This document shows positions 36,283 through 45,117 of a stretch of DNA of 64,000 nucleotides, piece after piece. Made by a program: the position numbers and the translations under genes. A model generated the notes under the pieces. The model was given only the letters and a program-made list of their open reading frames with translations, did no database searches and had not been told where the DNA came from. Each line of letters opens with the position of its first letter. Position 1 is the stretch's first letter. The stretch is from NCBI RefSeq assembly GCF_014841615.1, contig NZ_JACYUG010000008.1, positions 104,815 through 168,814 of the forward strand, read 5' to 3'. The DNA is from Sphingomonas sp. CFBP 8760 (GTDB taxonomy: Bacteria; Pseudomonadota; Alphaproteobacteria; Sphingomonadales; Sphingomonadaceae).

Positions 36283-38031
36283 ATGCTGATCGATCCACTT
36301 CGTCGCTGGTGGCGCTGGACGTTGGTCGCGCTGCTGCTTCCCGTGGCGGCGGCCTGGATCGTCGGGTCGATCGCCGAACGACGCGCGCTGAACGCGCTGG
36401 AGATGCAGGCGGGCACCGATGCGCGGCTGCGCCAGGCTTTGTTCCAGAGCGAGGTCGCCCGGTTTCGCCTGCTGCCGCTGGCACTGGCGGGGGATCGCGA
36501 TCTGCCCGCCGCGCTGGTCGCGGCGGGGGAGGCGCGACTGGCGTTGAACCGCAAGCTCGAAGGGCTGGCCACCACGACCGGGGCGGCGGCGATCTACGTC
36601 CTCGACCGTCAGGGGCGGGCGATCGCGGCCAGCAACTGGCGTACGTCGCGCAGTTTCGTCGGGCAGGATTACGCCTTTCGTCCCTATTACCGGCTGGCCG
36701 AGCGTGACGGCGCCGCCAGCCAGTTCGGGCTGGGCACAGTCAGCCGCAAGCCCGGCCTGTATCTCAGCCGCCGGGTCGATCATGACGGGGTGATCGTCGT
36801 GAAGCTGGAATTCGACCGGATCGAACGCCAGTGGCGGCAGGCGGAGGGCATCACCTTCGTGACCGATGACATGGGCGTGATCCTGGTCACCAGCAGGCCG
36901 GACTGGCGGTTCCGGACGACCAGGCCGATGTCCCCGGCGGTGACGAAGCGGTTGCAGGCGGAACTCAAGTCCGGGCCGGGATCGCTGCGTCCCCTGCCCT
37001 TCGGTCTGGCCAACGAACGGCGTCGCGTCCGCCTGTCGCCGTCGTCTGAACAGATGGTGCATGCCGCCTTGTCGCCGGCGGACGGATGGCGGCTGCACCT
37101 GCTGGCGCCCGCGGCCAGGCAGGTCCGCGGTGCGGTTCGCAGTGCCCAGTTCGCCGCCGCCTTCGCGGTGCTCGCGCTGATCGGCGTCGCCTGGGGTATC
37201 GCCGAGCGCTGGCGCAGACGCGCGGTGCAGGTTGCCGCCGCCGCCGCGCGGACGATCGAACTGGAAGCCGCCGTCGCCGCGCGGACCGGCGAACTGCGCC
37301 GCGAGATGGACGAACGGGTCGCCAGCGAGGCACGTGCCGAGACGCTGCGCGAAGGCTTGCGGCAGGCGAACCGCCTGGCGACGCTGGGCCAGATCACCGC
37401 CAGTGTCGCGCACGAAACCGCGCAACCGGTTGCGGCGATCCGGACCTATGCCGTCAACAGCGAACGGCTGCTCGACCGGGGCGACGAAAATCAGGTAAGG
37501 GCGAATCTTCAGGCGATCGGACGGCTGGCGGACCGGATCGGCACCGTGACCGCCGAATTGCGCGGGTTCGCCCGCAAGGGAACCGGCGACATACAGCCGA
37601 TCGCACTCGCCGAGGCGATGGACGGCGCGCTGCTGATCCTGAAGGGGCGGCTGGCCGGGATCAACCTGTCCATTCCCCCGATCCCGCCGGAGTTGCGGGT
37701 GATGGCGGGCAAGGTGCGGCTGGAACAGGTGCTGGTCAATCTACTCCAGAACGCGGCGGAGGCGCTGGCGGGTCAGCGTTATGCGACGATCACGGTATCT
37801 ATCCGTCAGGCGGGCGCGTATCTGCTGGTCGATATCGCCGACAACGGCCCCGGCATCGCACCGACGGTGGCGGACCGGATATTTACCCCGTTCGTTACCA
37901 GCCGGGCGTCCGGACTGGGGCTGGGGCTGGTGATCGCCCTGGACATCATGACCGACATGGACGGCAATCTGGAACTGATCCCGTCCGACCATGGCGCCTG
38001 TTTCCGGTTGAAGTTGAGGCGCCCGGCATGA
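36283..38031 (+). CDS. dctB: C4-dicarboxylate sensor histidine kinase DctB
   Basis: 582 residues. Helix one (WTLVALLLPVAAAWIVGSIA) is followed by a double-Cache periplasmic sensor (YVLDRQGRAIAASNW, SFVGQDYAFRPYY, GLGTVSRKPGLYLSR), helix two (about 285-305), a coiled coil (RTGELRREMDERVASEARAE), and a kinase core with H-box SVAHETAQPVAAIRTYA. The N-box is LLQNAAEAL and the G-boxes ADNGPGIAP and GLGLGLVIALDI. The order and Cache signature match DctB. It overlaps the regulator gene by four bases. Confidence 0.93.
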   Translation: MLIDPLRRWWRWTLVALLLPVAAAWIVGSIAERRALNALEMQAGTDARLRQALFQSEVARFRLLPLALAGDRDLPAALVAAGEARLALNRKLEGLATTTGAAAIYVLDRQGRAIAASNWRTSRSFVGQDYAFRPYYRLAERDGAASQFGLGTVSRKPGLYLSRRVDHDGVIVVKLEFDRIERQWRQAEGITFVTDDMGVILVTSRPDWRFRTTRPMSPAVTKRLQAELKSGPGSLRPLPFGLANERRRVRLSPSSEQMVHAALSPADGWRLHLLAPAARQVRGAVRSAQFAAAFAVLALIGVAWGIAERWRRRAVQVAAAAARTIELEAAVAARTGELRREMDERVASEARAETLREGLRQANRLATLGQITASVAHETAQPVAAIRTYAVNSERLLDRGDENQVRANLQAIGRLADRIGTVTAELRGFARKGTGDIQPIALAEAMDGALLILKGRLAGINLSIPPIPPELRVMAGKVRLEQVLVNLLQNAAEALAGQRYATITVSIRQAGAYLLVDIADNGPGIAPTVADRIFTPFVTSRASGLGLGLVIALDIMTDMDGNLELIPSDHGACFRLKLRRPA

Positions 38032-39341
38032 CCGCAACCGACGCGGACGACATGCCGGTGGTCGCACTGGTCGACGACGACGACGATCTGCGCACCGCAC
38101 TGGCGCAGACGCTGGATCTGGCGGGATACCGCGTCGTACCGTTCACGGGAGCGGAAGCGGCACTGGCGGCGATCGATCCGGCATTTCCGGGGGTGGTCGT
38201 CACCGATGTGCGGATGCCGCAGATCGGGGGAATCGAGCTGTTCCGTCGGCTGCGCGAATGCGATCCCGACCTGCCGGTGCTGCTGATGACCGGTCATGCC
38301 GACGTGCCGATGGCGGTCGACGCGTTGAGGGCGGGGGCGTGGGATTTCCTGACCAAGCCGTTCGATCCGGAAGCGCTGCTCGCGGCACTGGCGCGTGCCG
38401 TCGCGCAGCGATCACTGGTGCTCGACAACCGCCGGCTGCGCGCGCTGGCGCTGGTGACGGATGCCTCGCCGCTGGTCGGGCGCTCCGTCGCGATCGAACG
38501 GCTGCGCGATACCATCGCGGTGGTCGCACAGACCGATATTGATATCCTGATCGAGGGGGAAACCGGGACCGGCAAGGAACTGGTCGCCCGGCTGATCCAT
38601 CGTGGCGGGCGGCGGGCGCGGGCGCCGTTCGTCGGGGTCGCCTGTGCCGCGCTGCCCGATACCCTGCTGGACGAGGAGATGTTCGCCGCGCGCGGTACCG
38701 TCGCCGCGGCGCGCGGGGGCACCTTGTTCCTCGACGATATCGACCGTGCCTCCCCCGCCCTCCAGGAACGGCTCGTCCCGCTGGCGGAGGATCGGACGTT
38801 GCGGGTCGCCGGCGGGCATGATGCGATGCCCGTCGATCTGCGGCTGATCGCGACGGCGGACGATCAGGCGGAGGACCGGGTGCTGCCGGCGCTGTTCTAC
38901 CGGCTGGCGGCGGTACGCCTGCGCATCCCGCCGCTGCGCGAGCGGCTGGACGACGTGCCGCTGCTGTTCGCGCATCTGGTCGACACCGCTGCCGCACGGC
39001 TGCGGCGACCGATCCCGCCCCTGACCCATGCCGTGCGACAGCATCTGGCGACGCATCGCTGGCCGGGCAATGTGCGCGAACTGGCGCATTTCGCCGACCG
39101 GGTGGTGATCGGGCTCGAAGGGGTGGAGGCGGACCACCTGGCCGCCGCCGCGACGCTGCCCGAACGCGTCGACGGCTTCGAACGACAGGCGATCATCGAT
39201 GCCGTGACGGCGGCCGGGGGCGAGATCGGGGTCGCGATCCAGCAACTCGGCCTGCCCCGCAAGACCTTCTATTACAAGGTGCAGCGGCTGGGGATCGACC
39301 TGACCACGCTGCGCCGGTCGATCGCGCCGCCCCGTCCATAG
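38028..39341 (+). CDS. dctD: DctD-like NtrC-family response regulator lacking the GAFTGA loop
   Basis: 437 residues from ATG 38028, overlapping the dctB stop. Receiver: acidic pair DDDDDL, phosphoacceptor in VVTDVRMPQIGG, Lys in TKPFDPEAL. AAA+ domain: Walker A EGETGTGKELVARL, Walker B GGTLFLDDID, arginine region LPALFYRLAAVRLRIPPLRE, and WPGNVRELAHFADR. Fis-type helix-turn-helix at the end (IQQLGLPRKTFYYKVQRLGI). Between DEEMFAARGT and VAAARGG the usual segment with GAFTGA, which contacts sigma-54, is absent. The protein should therefore not remodel sigma-54 in the standard way, unless the loop function is replaced. Confidence 0.9.
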   Translation: MTATDADDMPVVALVDDDDDLRTALAQTLDLAGYRVVPFTGAEAALAAIDPAFPGVVVTDVRMPQIGGIELFRRLRECDPDLPVLLMTGHADVPMAVDALRAGAWDFLTKPFDPEALLAALARAVAQRSLVLDNRRLRALALVTDASPLVGRSVAIERLRDTIAVVAQTDIDILIEGETGTGKELVARLIHRGGRRARAPFVGVACAALPDTLLDEEMFAARGTVAAARGGTLFLDDIDRASPALQERLVPLAEDRTLRVAGGHDAMPVDLRLIATADDQAEDRVLPALFYRLAAVRLRIPPLRERLDDVPLLFAHLVDTAAARLRRPIPPLTHAVRQHLATHRWPGNVRELAHFADRVVIGLEGVEADHLAAAATLPERVDGFERQAIIDAVTAAGGEIGVAIQQLGLPRKTFYYKVQRLGIDLTTLRRSIAPPRP

Positions 39342-39369
39342 CGTTCGCCGCCGGACGGGATCGACCGCA

Positions 39370-40629
39370 TCAGCGGCACGGTGGCGCGAAACAGGGCGCC
39401 CGATCGAAATCGGTGCGCGTGAAGGGGCGATCGCGGAAGAGATAGCCGTAGTAGAACTGGCGCAAGCGGCGGTGAAATACTCGCACCCGGTCCTGATAGG
39501 CGAGTTGTGCGGTCAGATCGGTATCGGCGAGCCGCATCAGCAATGCCTGGACGCCGACCGACGGCAGCAGCCAGCCGAGTGCGCGACCGGCGGCATCGCG
39601 CGCCTCCAGACCCTGTCGATAGGCCCGCACCCGTGACGCGACGCTGTCATCGCCGTTCTGATGGAAGGCGAGATACCATTTGTAATGGAATGCCGTTCCG
39701 AGCGGCGCAGTATCGGACCATTCGGGATAATTCGCATAGAAGCGCCGCATCGTATCCTCGCGCGGGATATCCCATGCGTGGTTCACCGCCTCCCGCTGCG
39801 CCAGCGCGATCTCCGATCCCTGATCGACCGGGATGGCGGTGTTGATCGCGACGTTCGCCAAAGTCGGGACGATCAGGACCAGCACCAGCCACGCTGCCGC
39901 CAGCGTCGCGGCGTTGGTGACTGAGCTCCAGCGCCACCGCCCGATCAGCGCGGACAGCCCCACCCAGAACAGCAGATAGCCGAGAGCGACCACGGATACC
40001 GTCAGGATCGCGACCGCCGACACGCCCTCGATCACCGATGCGATCACGAACGGAGCGCATAACGCGATCCACAACAATCCCAGTCGCAGGGCGGTGCGCC
40101 GCCGCCACAATCGCCGTCCGCCGTGCGCCAACGCATCGAGCATCCGCTGCCGACCCGCCTCCCGCTCGCCGGAAACCAGATCGTGGAACAGGGCGATCAC
40201 GAACAGTGGTGCCAGGAACACCAGCACGAAGGCGAAATCGAACCGGCCCGGCAGCGCCGCCTCCGGATTGAAGATATCGCCGTCGTATATCTGTGCTTCC
40301 AGACCCAGCGCCCGGACGCGAAGGATGTAGGGCGAGACGTCACGCATCCCCAGGGCCGCGAAGGCCAGCGGAGCGGGCGCGTCCCAGGTCGGATGGAAGC
40401 TGTAATAGGCGGCGCTGCCGGCATCCCCGGTGCGGTCGACATCATCGGCGACCGCACCGATATCCTCCGCCTGTGCCGCCGGGATCGCCGCGATGGCGGC
40501 GCGCTGGCGTGCCACCTCCGCCATCCCGGCGGCCAGTGCGGCCGCGGTCAGCGACGCGAGCAGGATCAGCGCGATCACGATCAGACGCTGTCGCAGCAAC
40601 AGCCGGAGTTCGAGGCGCAGCAGGTTCAT
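39370..40629 (-). CDS. ABC transporter permease, DUF3526 type (second)
   Basis: 419 residues, six predicted membrane helices: one near residue 15 (VIALILLASLTAAALAAG), a large extracytoplasmic loop, then helices from about 130 on (FAFVLVFLAPLFVIALFHDL). The cytoplasmic segment LVSGEREAGRQRMLDALAH is the ABC-2 coupling region. DUF3526 permeases come in pairs with one ATPase. It overlaps the upstream permease by four bases. Export is the usual direction for ABC-2 systems; the substrate is unknown. Confidence 0.85.
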   Translation of the reverse strand: MNLLRLELRLLLRQRLIVIALILLASLTAAALAAGMAEVARQRAAIAAIPAAQAEDIGAVADDVDRTGDAGSAAYYSFHPTWDAPAPLAFAALGMRDVSPYILRVRALGLEAQIYDGDIFNPEAALPGRFDFAFVLVFLAPLFVIALFHDLVSGEREAGRQRMLDALAHGGRRLWRRRTALRLGLLWIALCAPFVIASVIEGVSAVAILTVSVVALGYLLFWVGLSALIGRWRWSSVTNAATLAAAWLVLVLIVPTLANVAINTAIPVDQGSEIALAQREAVNHAWDIPREDTMRRFYANYPEWSDTAPLGTAFHYKWYLAFHQNGDDSVASRVRAYRQGLEARDAAGRALGWLLPSVGVQALLMRLADTDLTAQLAYQDRVRVFHRRLRQFYYGYLFRDRPFTRTDFDRAPCFAPPCR

Positions 40630-42065
40630 CGCCCTGCCCCCAGCCGACGGGTGGCGAGCATCAACAGCGTGGAGGCAACCGCCAGCCAGCCGATCACGAC
40701 GACCAGCCCCGGCAGCGCCGCCGCGGCGAGCGTGCCGCCGCCGGGGGCAACGAAGCGGAAATCGGGGATCGCCTGCCAGTGATCGGCGCCGATCCGCTTA
40801 CGACGATCCGCATCGGCGTCGGTGGCGCTGTCGTCGGCATAACTGACGCCGGCGGCTTGCAGGTGATTGAGCCGCTGGACGAGCGCATAGCGATACGCCT
40901 CCGCCTGCTCCATGAAACGGCGATGCCCGGCGACGTCTGTACCCGCCGCGGCCATCGACAGCGAGCGCAGCGCGATCGTGGGACTGACCAACCCGACCGC
41001 CGCCACCAGCCGGTTCTGACCGGCCTGCGCGGCAAAGCTGGCGGCGGCATAGCGATCGAACAACGACGAGGTCATCCGCTCGCCCTCGACCGCGACCACG
41101 CCCTTGTAGTTGACCGGCAGATCCTCGACCTTCGCCACACCGTAATGGTTCAGCACCGATCGCTTGAACGCCGCGAAATGGGGATCGTCCGGATCGTGGC
41201 TGTCCCCCATCCGCCGCAGGTCGCGGGCGATGGCGACGTCGGTCTGGAACCGGTTCGTCAGCGGGATCGCGGCACTGGCGATATCGGGAGCGACACGGGG
41301 CAGCAGCACGACCGCGACCGCCCAGATCGCCAGCAGCGCCAGCAACGCATCGCGGCCGCGACGGACCAGCGTGGAGACGAGCAGGATCACCACCGTCCAC
41401 AGCAGGAGATAGGCGGCATAACCCAGCACAATCGCCAGTATCGGCCAGGCCAGCGCGCCCGGCTGGCCGGCGACCGCGACGAGGCCGATCGCGGCAGGCG
41501 TGGCGGCAAGCAGCGCCACGGTGCCCAGCGCCAGCAGCTTGCCGCGCACCACCTGCCCCCGGCTGGTGCCCTGCAACATCAGCAGCCGCAGCGTACCGCG
41601 CTCCGTCTCCCGCGCCAGTGCGCCGTAGCCCAGAAAGATCAGCAGCAATGGCGCCACGACCTGAAGCATGAAGGCGGGCGTCAACTGGCCGAACCGGATC
41701 AGCAGCGAACTCTGCCGGACGTCGCCGAAATTGGCGGTGTTCTGTCGATGCCCCTCTAGGAACATGCTGCTGCCCGTAAAGGCGTCCACCCCCGGATCGA
41801 AGGCGGCGAGCGGCCCGAGCGGCCGGAAGATGAAGGTGCCGTAATGCACCATGCGATGCGGGTGCCGGTCGGGCTGGGCATCGAATGCGGTGTCGGCGGC
41901 ATGGGCGTGGCGATCGCGCAGGGCGGCGATGCTGCGCTGGTGCGCGAACGAGCTGGCGGTGGCGACCAGCGTCAACAGCACGAGCAGCACGATCGCGATG
42001 AACGCGACACGGTTGCGGGCCATCATCCGCCACTCGTCGCGGGCGATCAGTCGAACGACGCTCAT
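40626..42065 (-). CDS. ABC transporter permease, DUF3526 type (first)
   Basis: 479 residues from ATG 42065, overlapping the ATPase stop (ATGA). N-terminal helix (VAFIAIVLLVLLTLVATASS), long extracytoplasmic loop, then a helix bundle. ALARETERGTLRLLMLQGTS is the ABC-2 coupling segment. It is homologous in layout to the next gene (same loop, same DUF3526 C-terminus), so the pair likely arose by duplication and forms a heterodimer. Confidence 0.87.
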   Translation of the reverse strand: MSVVRLIARDEWRMMARNRVAFIAIVLLVLLTLVATASSFAHQRSIAALRDRHAHAADTAFDAQPDRHPHRMVHYGTFIFRPLGPLAAFDPGVDAFTGSSMFLEGHRQNTANFGDVRQSSLLIRFGQLTPAFMLQVVAPLLLIFLGYGALARETERGTLRLLMLQGTSRGQVVRGKLLALGTVALLAATPAAIGLVAVAGQPGALAWPILAIVLGYAAYLLLWTVVILLVSTLVRRGRDALLALLAIWAVAVVLLPRVAPDIASAAIPLTNRFQTDVAIARDLRRMGDSHDPDDPHFAAFKRSVLNHYGVAKVEDLPVNYKGVVAVEGERMTSSLFDRYAAASFAAQAGQNRLVAAVGLVSPTIALRSLSMAAAGTDVAGHRRFMEQAEAYRYALVQRLNHLQAAGVSYADDSATDADADRRKRIGADHWQAIPDFRFVAPGGGTLAAAALPGLVVVIGWLAVASTLLMLATRRLGAGR

Positions 42066-42799
42066 GCCGCCGCCCACCCGTCGCCGATTTGGAACCGGGC
42101 ATGGAGGGCACGCACGTCGAACCGCTCCGGCCCGTCCGCCGTCACCGCATGGGCGACGCCCCCGTGTTCGAGGAAGGCGATGTGATCGGCGATATCGGCG
42201 GCGGACAGCAGATCATGGGTCACCATCAGGACGGCGGTACCGCGTTCCCGCACCGCGATCAGCAACGCGTTGAAATCGGCGGTGGCGCGGGGGTCCAGTC
42301 CGGAGGTCGGCTCGTCGAGCAGCAGCACCGGCACCTGCCGCAACAGCGCGACCGCGATCGCGACCTTTTGCCGCATCCCTTTGGAAAAGCCGCCGAGCCG
42401 CTGGTCCCAGGCACGTTCCTGCAACCCCGCAGCCGCCAGCGCATCGACGATGGCGGTCCGCCCCTGCCGTTCGCCTGACAGGGCCAGCAGGTAATCGGCG
42501 TTCTCGACCGCCGAGAGATGATCATAGAGCGCGACGTTTTCCGGCAGATAGGCGATGCGCCGCCGGGCGGCATCGGGCTGCGCGACGGGATCGATCCCGC
42601 ATATCGTCACCGTCCCCGATTGCGCGCGGGCGAAGCCGAGCAGGACGGACAGGGTGGTGGACTTGCCCGCGCCGTTGCCACCCAGCAAGGCGGTGATGCT
42701 GCCGGCGGGAACGGCAAGCGACAGGCCATCCAGCACGGTGTGGCGATCATAGATCAGGGTCAAGTCGTTGATAAGGATCGGATCGATCGTCGTCGGCAT
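42062..42799 (-). CDS. ABC transporter ATP-binding protein
   Basis: 245 residues from ATG 42799 with GAGG upstream; longer in-frame starts lie in the divergent receptor region and add basic, unlikely sequence. Walker A LLGGNGAGKSTTLS, Q-loop YLPENVALYDHLS, signature GGFSKGMRQKVAIA, Walker B VLLLDEPTSGLDP and the switch His in MVTHDLLSA. CcmA/NatA-type ATPase that drives the two DUF3526 permeases. It is divergent from the TonB receptor gene. Confidence 0.95.
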   Translation of the reverse strand: MPTTIDPILINDLTLIYDRHTVLDGLSLAVPAGSITALLGGNGAGKSTTLSVLLGFARAQSGTVTICGIDPVAQPDAARRRIAYLPENVALYDHLSAVENADYLLALSGERQGRTAIVDALAAAGLQERAWDQRLGGFSKGMRQKVAIAVALLRQVPVLLLDEPTSGLDPRATADFNALLIAVRERGTAVLMVTHDLLSAADIADHIAFLEHGGVAHAVTADGPERFDVRALHARFQIGDGWAAA

Positions 42800-42954
42800 G
42801 CGTACCTCAAGCGTCGCGGGCGGACCCCATGCGACATCCGGAGCGATGTAACAAGATATCATTGACGATGATACATCATTACCGTCATAAGCCGCCGGGT
42901 TCTGGCCACGCCCCGGGCGTCGCCGTGTCGTGCGAAGGGGAAATCGACTTGCGT

Positions 42955-45105
42955 ATGTCCATGGGCGCCGCCTCGGCGGCGGGTGCCTTTCCGTTTGCCG
43001 TCGCCCTGTCATGCTCGGCGGCCTGGGCGCAGCCCGATGGCGACGTGCCCGCCGAACCCGATCGCGACGAGATCACCATCACCGGTGTCCGCCAGTCGTA
43101 TCGCGGCAACATCGCGGTGCGCGAGACGCCCCAGGCGATCACGACGATCGACGAGGCGGTGTTGCGGGACAACAACATCGTCCGTCTGACCGACGCGCTG
43201 GACCTGAACGCCTCGGTGGTGCGGCAGAACACGCTGGGGGGGCTGTGGGACAGCTTCGCCGTGCGCGGGTTCGCGGGCGACGAGAACCTGCCCAGCGGCT
43301 ATCTGGTCAACGGGTTCAACGCCGGGCGCGGGTTCAGCGGTCAGCGCGACGTGGCGGGGATCGAGCGGGTCGAGGTGCTGAAAGGGCCCGCGGCGGCGGT
43401 GCTGGGTCGAGGCGAGCCGGGCGGATCGATCAACCTGGTCACCAAGCAGGCGCAACTGGGGCGCAGCTTCGGCAGCGCCGCCGTCCAGTATCGCAGTTTC
43501 GACACCGTTCGGGCGGAGGCGGATGCGAACCTGGCGTTGACCGGCAACCTGACCGCGCGTCTGATCGGCTATGCCGAGGCGGGGGATACGTTCCGCGATA
43601 CGGTGGCCCAGAAACGCTGGGGATTCCTGCCGTCGATCGGCCTTGGCCTCGGTGATGCGACGCGGCTGACCTATGATTTCGAATGGACACGGGTGGAGGT
43701 GCCGTTCGATCGCGGCATCGTCGTCCTGAACGGCGAGTTCGACACGGTGCCGCGTACCCGCTTCCTCGGGGAGCCGAGCGACGGCGATACCGTCGCACGG
43801 GCCACCGGGCATCAACTGCGGCTGCAACATGATTTCAGCGATGGCTGGAGCGTGTCGATCGGGGCCAGCCATCGCGACACCCGCCTGACCGGGGCATCGT
43901 CGGATGCGGAGACGGTGCGTAACCGGCAGAAGCTGTATCTCGATGGTCGATCATTGTCGCGGCAACGGCGGACGCGGCGCTATACCTCCGAACACAGCGT
44001 GCTGCGTGCCGAGATCGCCGGCGAGTTCGAGACGGGGGCGTTGCGCCACCGGGTCCTGATCGGCGGGGATTACGACCATTTCGACACGGACCAGTTCTTC
44101 ACCCGTTTTCGCGGACCGGTGGTGACATCGGCGACGACCGATCTGGCGGGTTACGTGATCGACCTGCTGGACCCGGTATATGGTCGTTATCCCGTCCCCG
44201 TCACCGCGCCGATCACCAACCGGCTGGACGTGCAGCGGACCATGGGCGGCTATGTCCAGGATCAGATCAGCCTGACCGACCGGCTGCAGGTGCGGATCGG
44301 CGGACGATACGACGACTTCCTGCTGCGCGTCGACAATCGCCTGACCGGCGTGACGGGCAAGCGCCAGCGCAGCCGGTTCAGCCCGCAGGCGGGGATCGTG
44401 TACGAACTCGTCGATCCGGTGTCGGTCTATGCGGCATATGGCGAGGGATATCGCGCCAATATCGGCGCCGATGCCGCCGGCAACGTGTTCGAACCGGAGA
44501 CAAGCCGGTCGATGGAAATCGGCCTGAAGCTGGCGTCGGCGGACGGCCGGCTGACCGGCACGCTGTCGGTATACCAGCTCCGGAAATCGAACGTCCTGGC
44601 CACCGATACGCTCAACCCCGGCTTTTCGGTGGCGATCGGCAAGGCGCGCAGCCGCGGGATCGAATTCGACCTCAACGGCCGCCTTCCCGGCGGTGTCGAT
44701 ATGCTGCTGAGCTATGCCTATACCGACGCCGAAGCCCGGTCGAGCGTGCTGGACCCCAATTTCTCCTTTCAGATCAGGCCGGGCGATCCGCTCATCAACA
44801 TTCCCCGTCACAATCTGAATGCCCAGGCGGCAAAGCGGTTCGCGGTCGGCACGCGCAAGGCGTCGCTGGGGGCCGGCGTGCAATATGTTGGAAAGCGCAA
44901 CGGCGAGACGGGTACCGGCTTCACCTTGCCGTCGCACGTGCTGGCCCGCGTCTTCGGGCAGGTGGAGGTGACCGAGGGCGTCGAACTGTTCGGCACCGTC
45001 GCCAACCTGTTCAACGACCATTGGTACGCCAACAGCTACTCGCCCGTCTGGGTGCAGCCCGGCGCACCGCGCACCGCCACCATCGGGCTGCGTGCCGGCT
45101 TCTGA
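42955..45105 (+). CDS. TonB-dependent siderophore-type receptor
   Basis: 716 residues from ATG 42955; TTG 42949 is better spaced from GGGG and may be the true start. Signal peptide MSMGAASAAGAFPFAVALSC is cleaved near AWA-QP. TonB-box-like ITITGVRQS, then the plug domain (VRETPQAITTIDEAVLRDNN, VAGIERVEVLKGPAAAVLGR, PGGSINLVTKQA) and a 22-strand barrel ending in TIGLRAGF with terminal Phe. The plug pattern is that of FhuA/FpvA-like siderophore receptors. It imports a bulky ligand, probably a ferric chelate or peptide. It lies 12 bases upstream of the M14 peptidase gene. Confidence 0.92.
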   Translation: MSMGAASAAGAFPFAVALSCSAAWAQPDGDVPAEPDRDEITITGVRQSYRGNIAVRETPQAITTIDEAVLRDNNIVRLTDALDLNASVVRQNTLGGLWDSFAVRGFAGDENLPSGYLVNGFNAGRGFSGQRDVAGIERVEVLKGPAAAVLGRGEPGGSINLVTKQAQLGRSFGSAAVQYRSFDTVRAEADANLALTGNLTARLIGYAEAGDTFRDTVAQKRWGFLPSIGLGLGDATRLTYDFEWTRVEVPFDRGIVVLNGEFDTVPRTRFLGEPSDGDTVARATGHQLRLQHDFSDGWSVSIGASHRDTRLTGASSDAETVRNRQKLYLDGRSLSRQRRTRRYTSEHSVLRAEIAGEFETGALRHRVLIGGDYDHFDTDQFFTRFRGPVVTSATTDLAGYVIDLLDPVYGRYPVPVTAPITNRLDVQRTMGGYVQDQISLTDRLQVRIGGRYDDFLLRVDNRLTGVTGKRQRSRFSPQAGIVYELVDPVSVYAAYGEGYRANIGADAAGNVFEPETSRSMEIGLKLASADGRLTGTLSVYQLRKSNVLATDTLNPGFSVAIGKARSRGIEFDLNGRLPGGVDMLLSYAYTDAEARSSVLDPNFSFQIRPGDPLINIPRHNLNAQAAKRFAVGTRKASLGAGVQYVGKRNGETGTGFTLPSHVLARVFGQVEVTEGVELFGTVANLFNDHWYANSYSPVWVQPGAPRTATIGLRAGF

Positions 45106-45117
45106 CCCGGAGATCCT

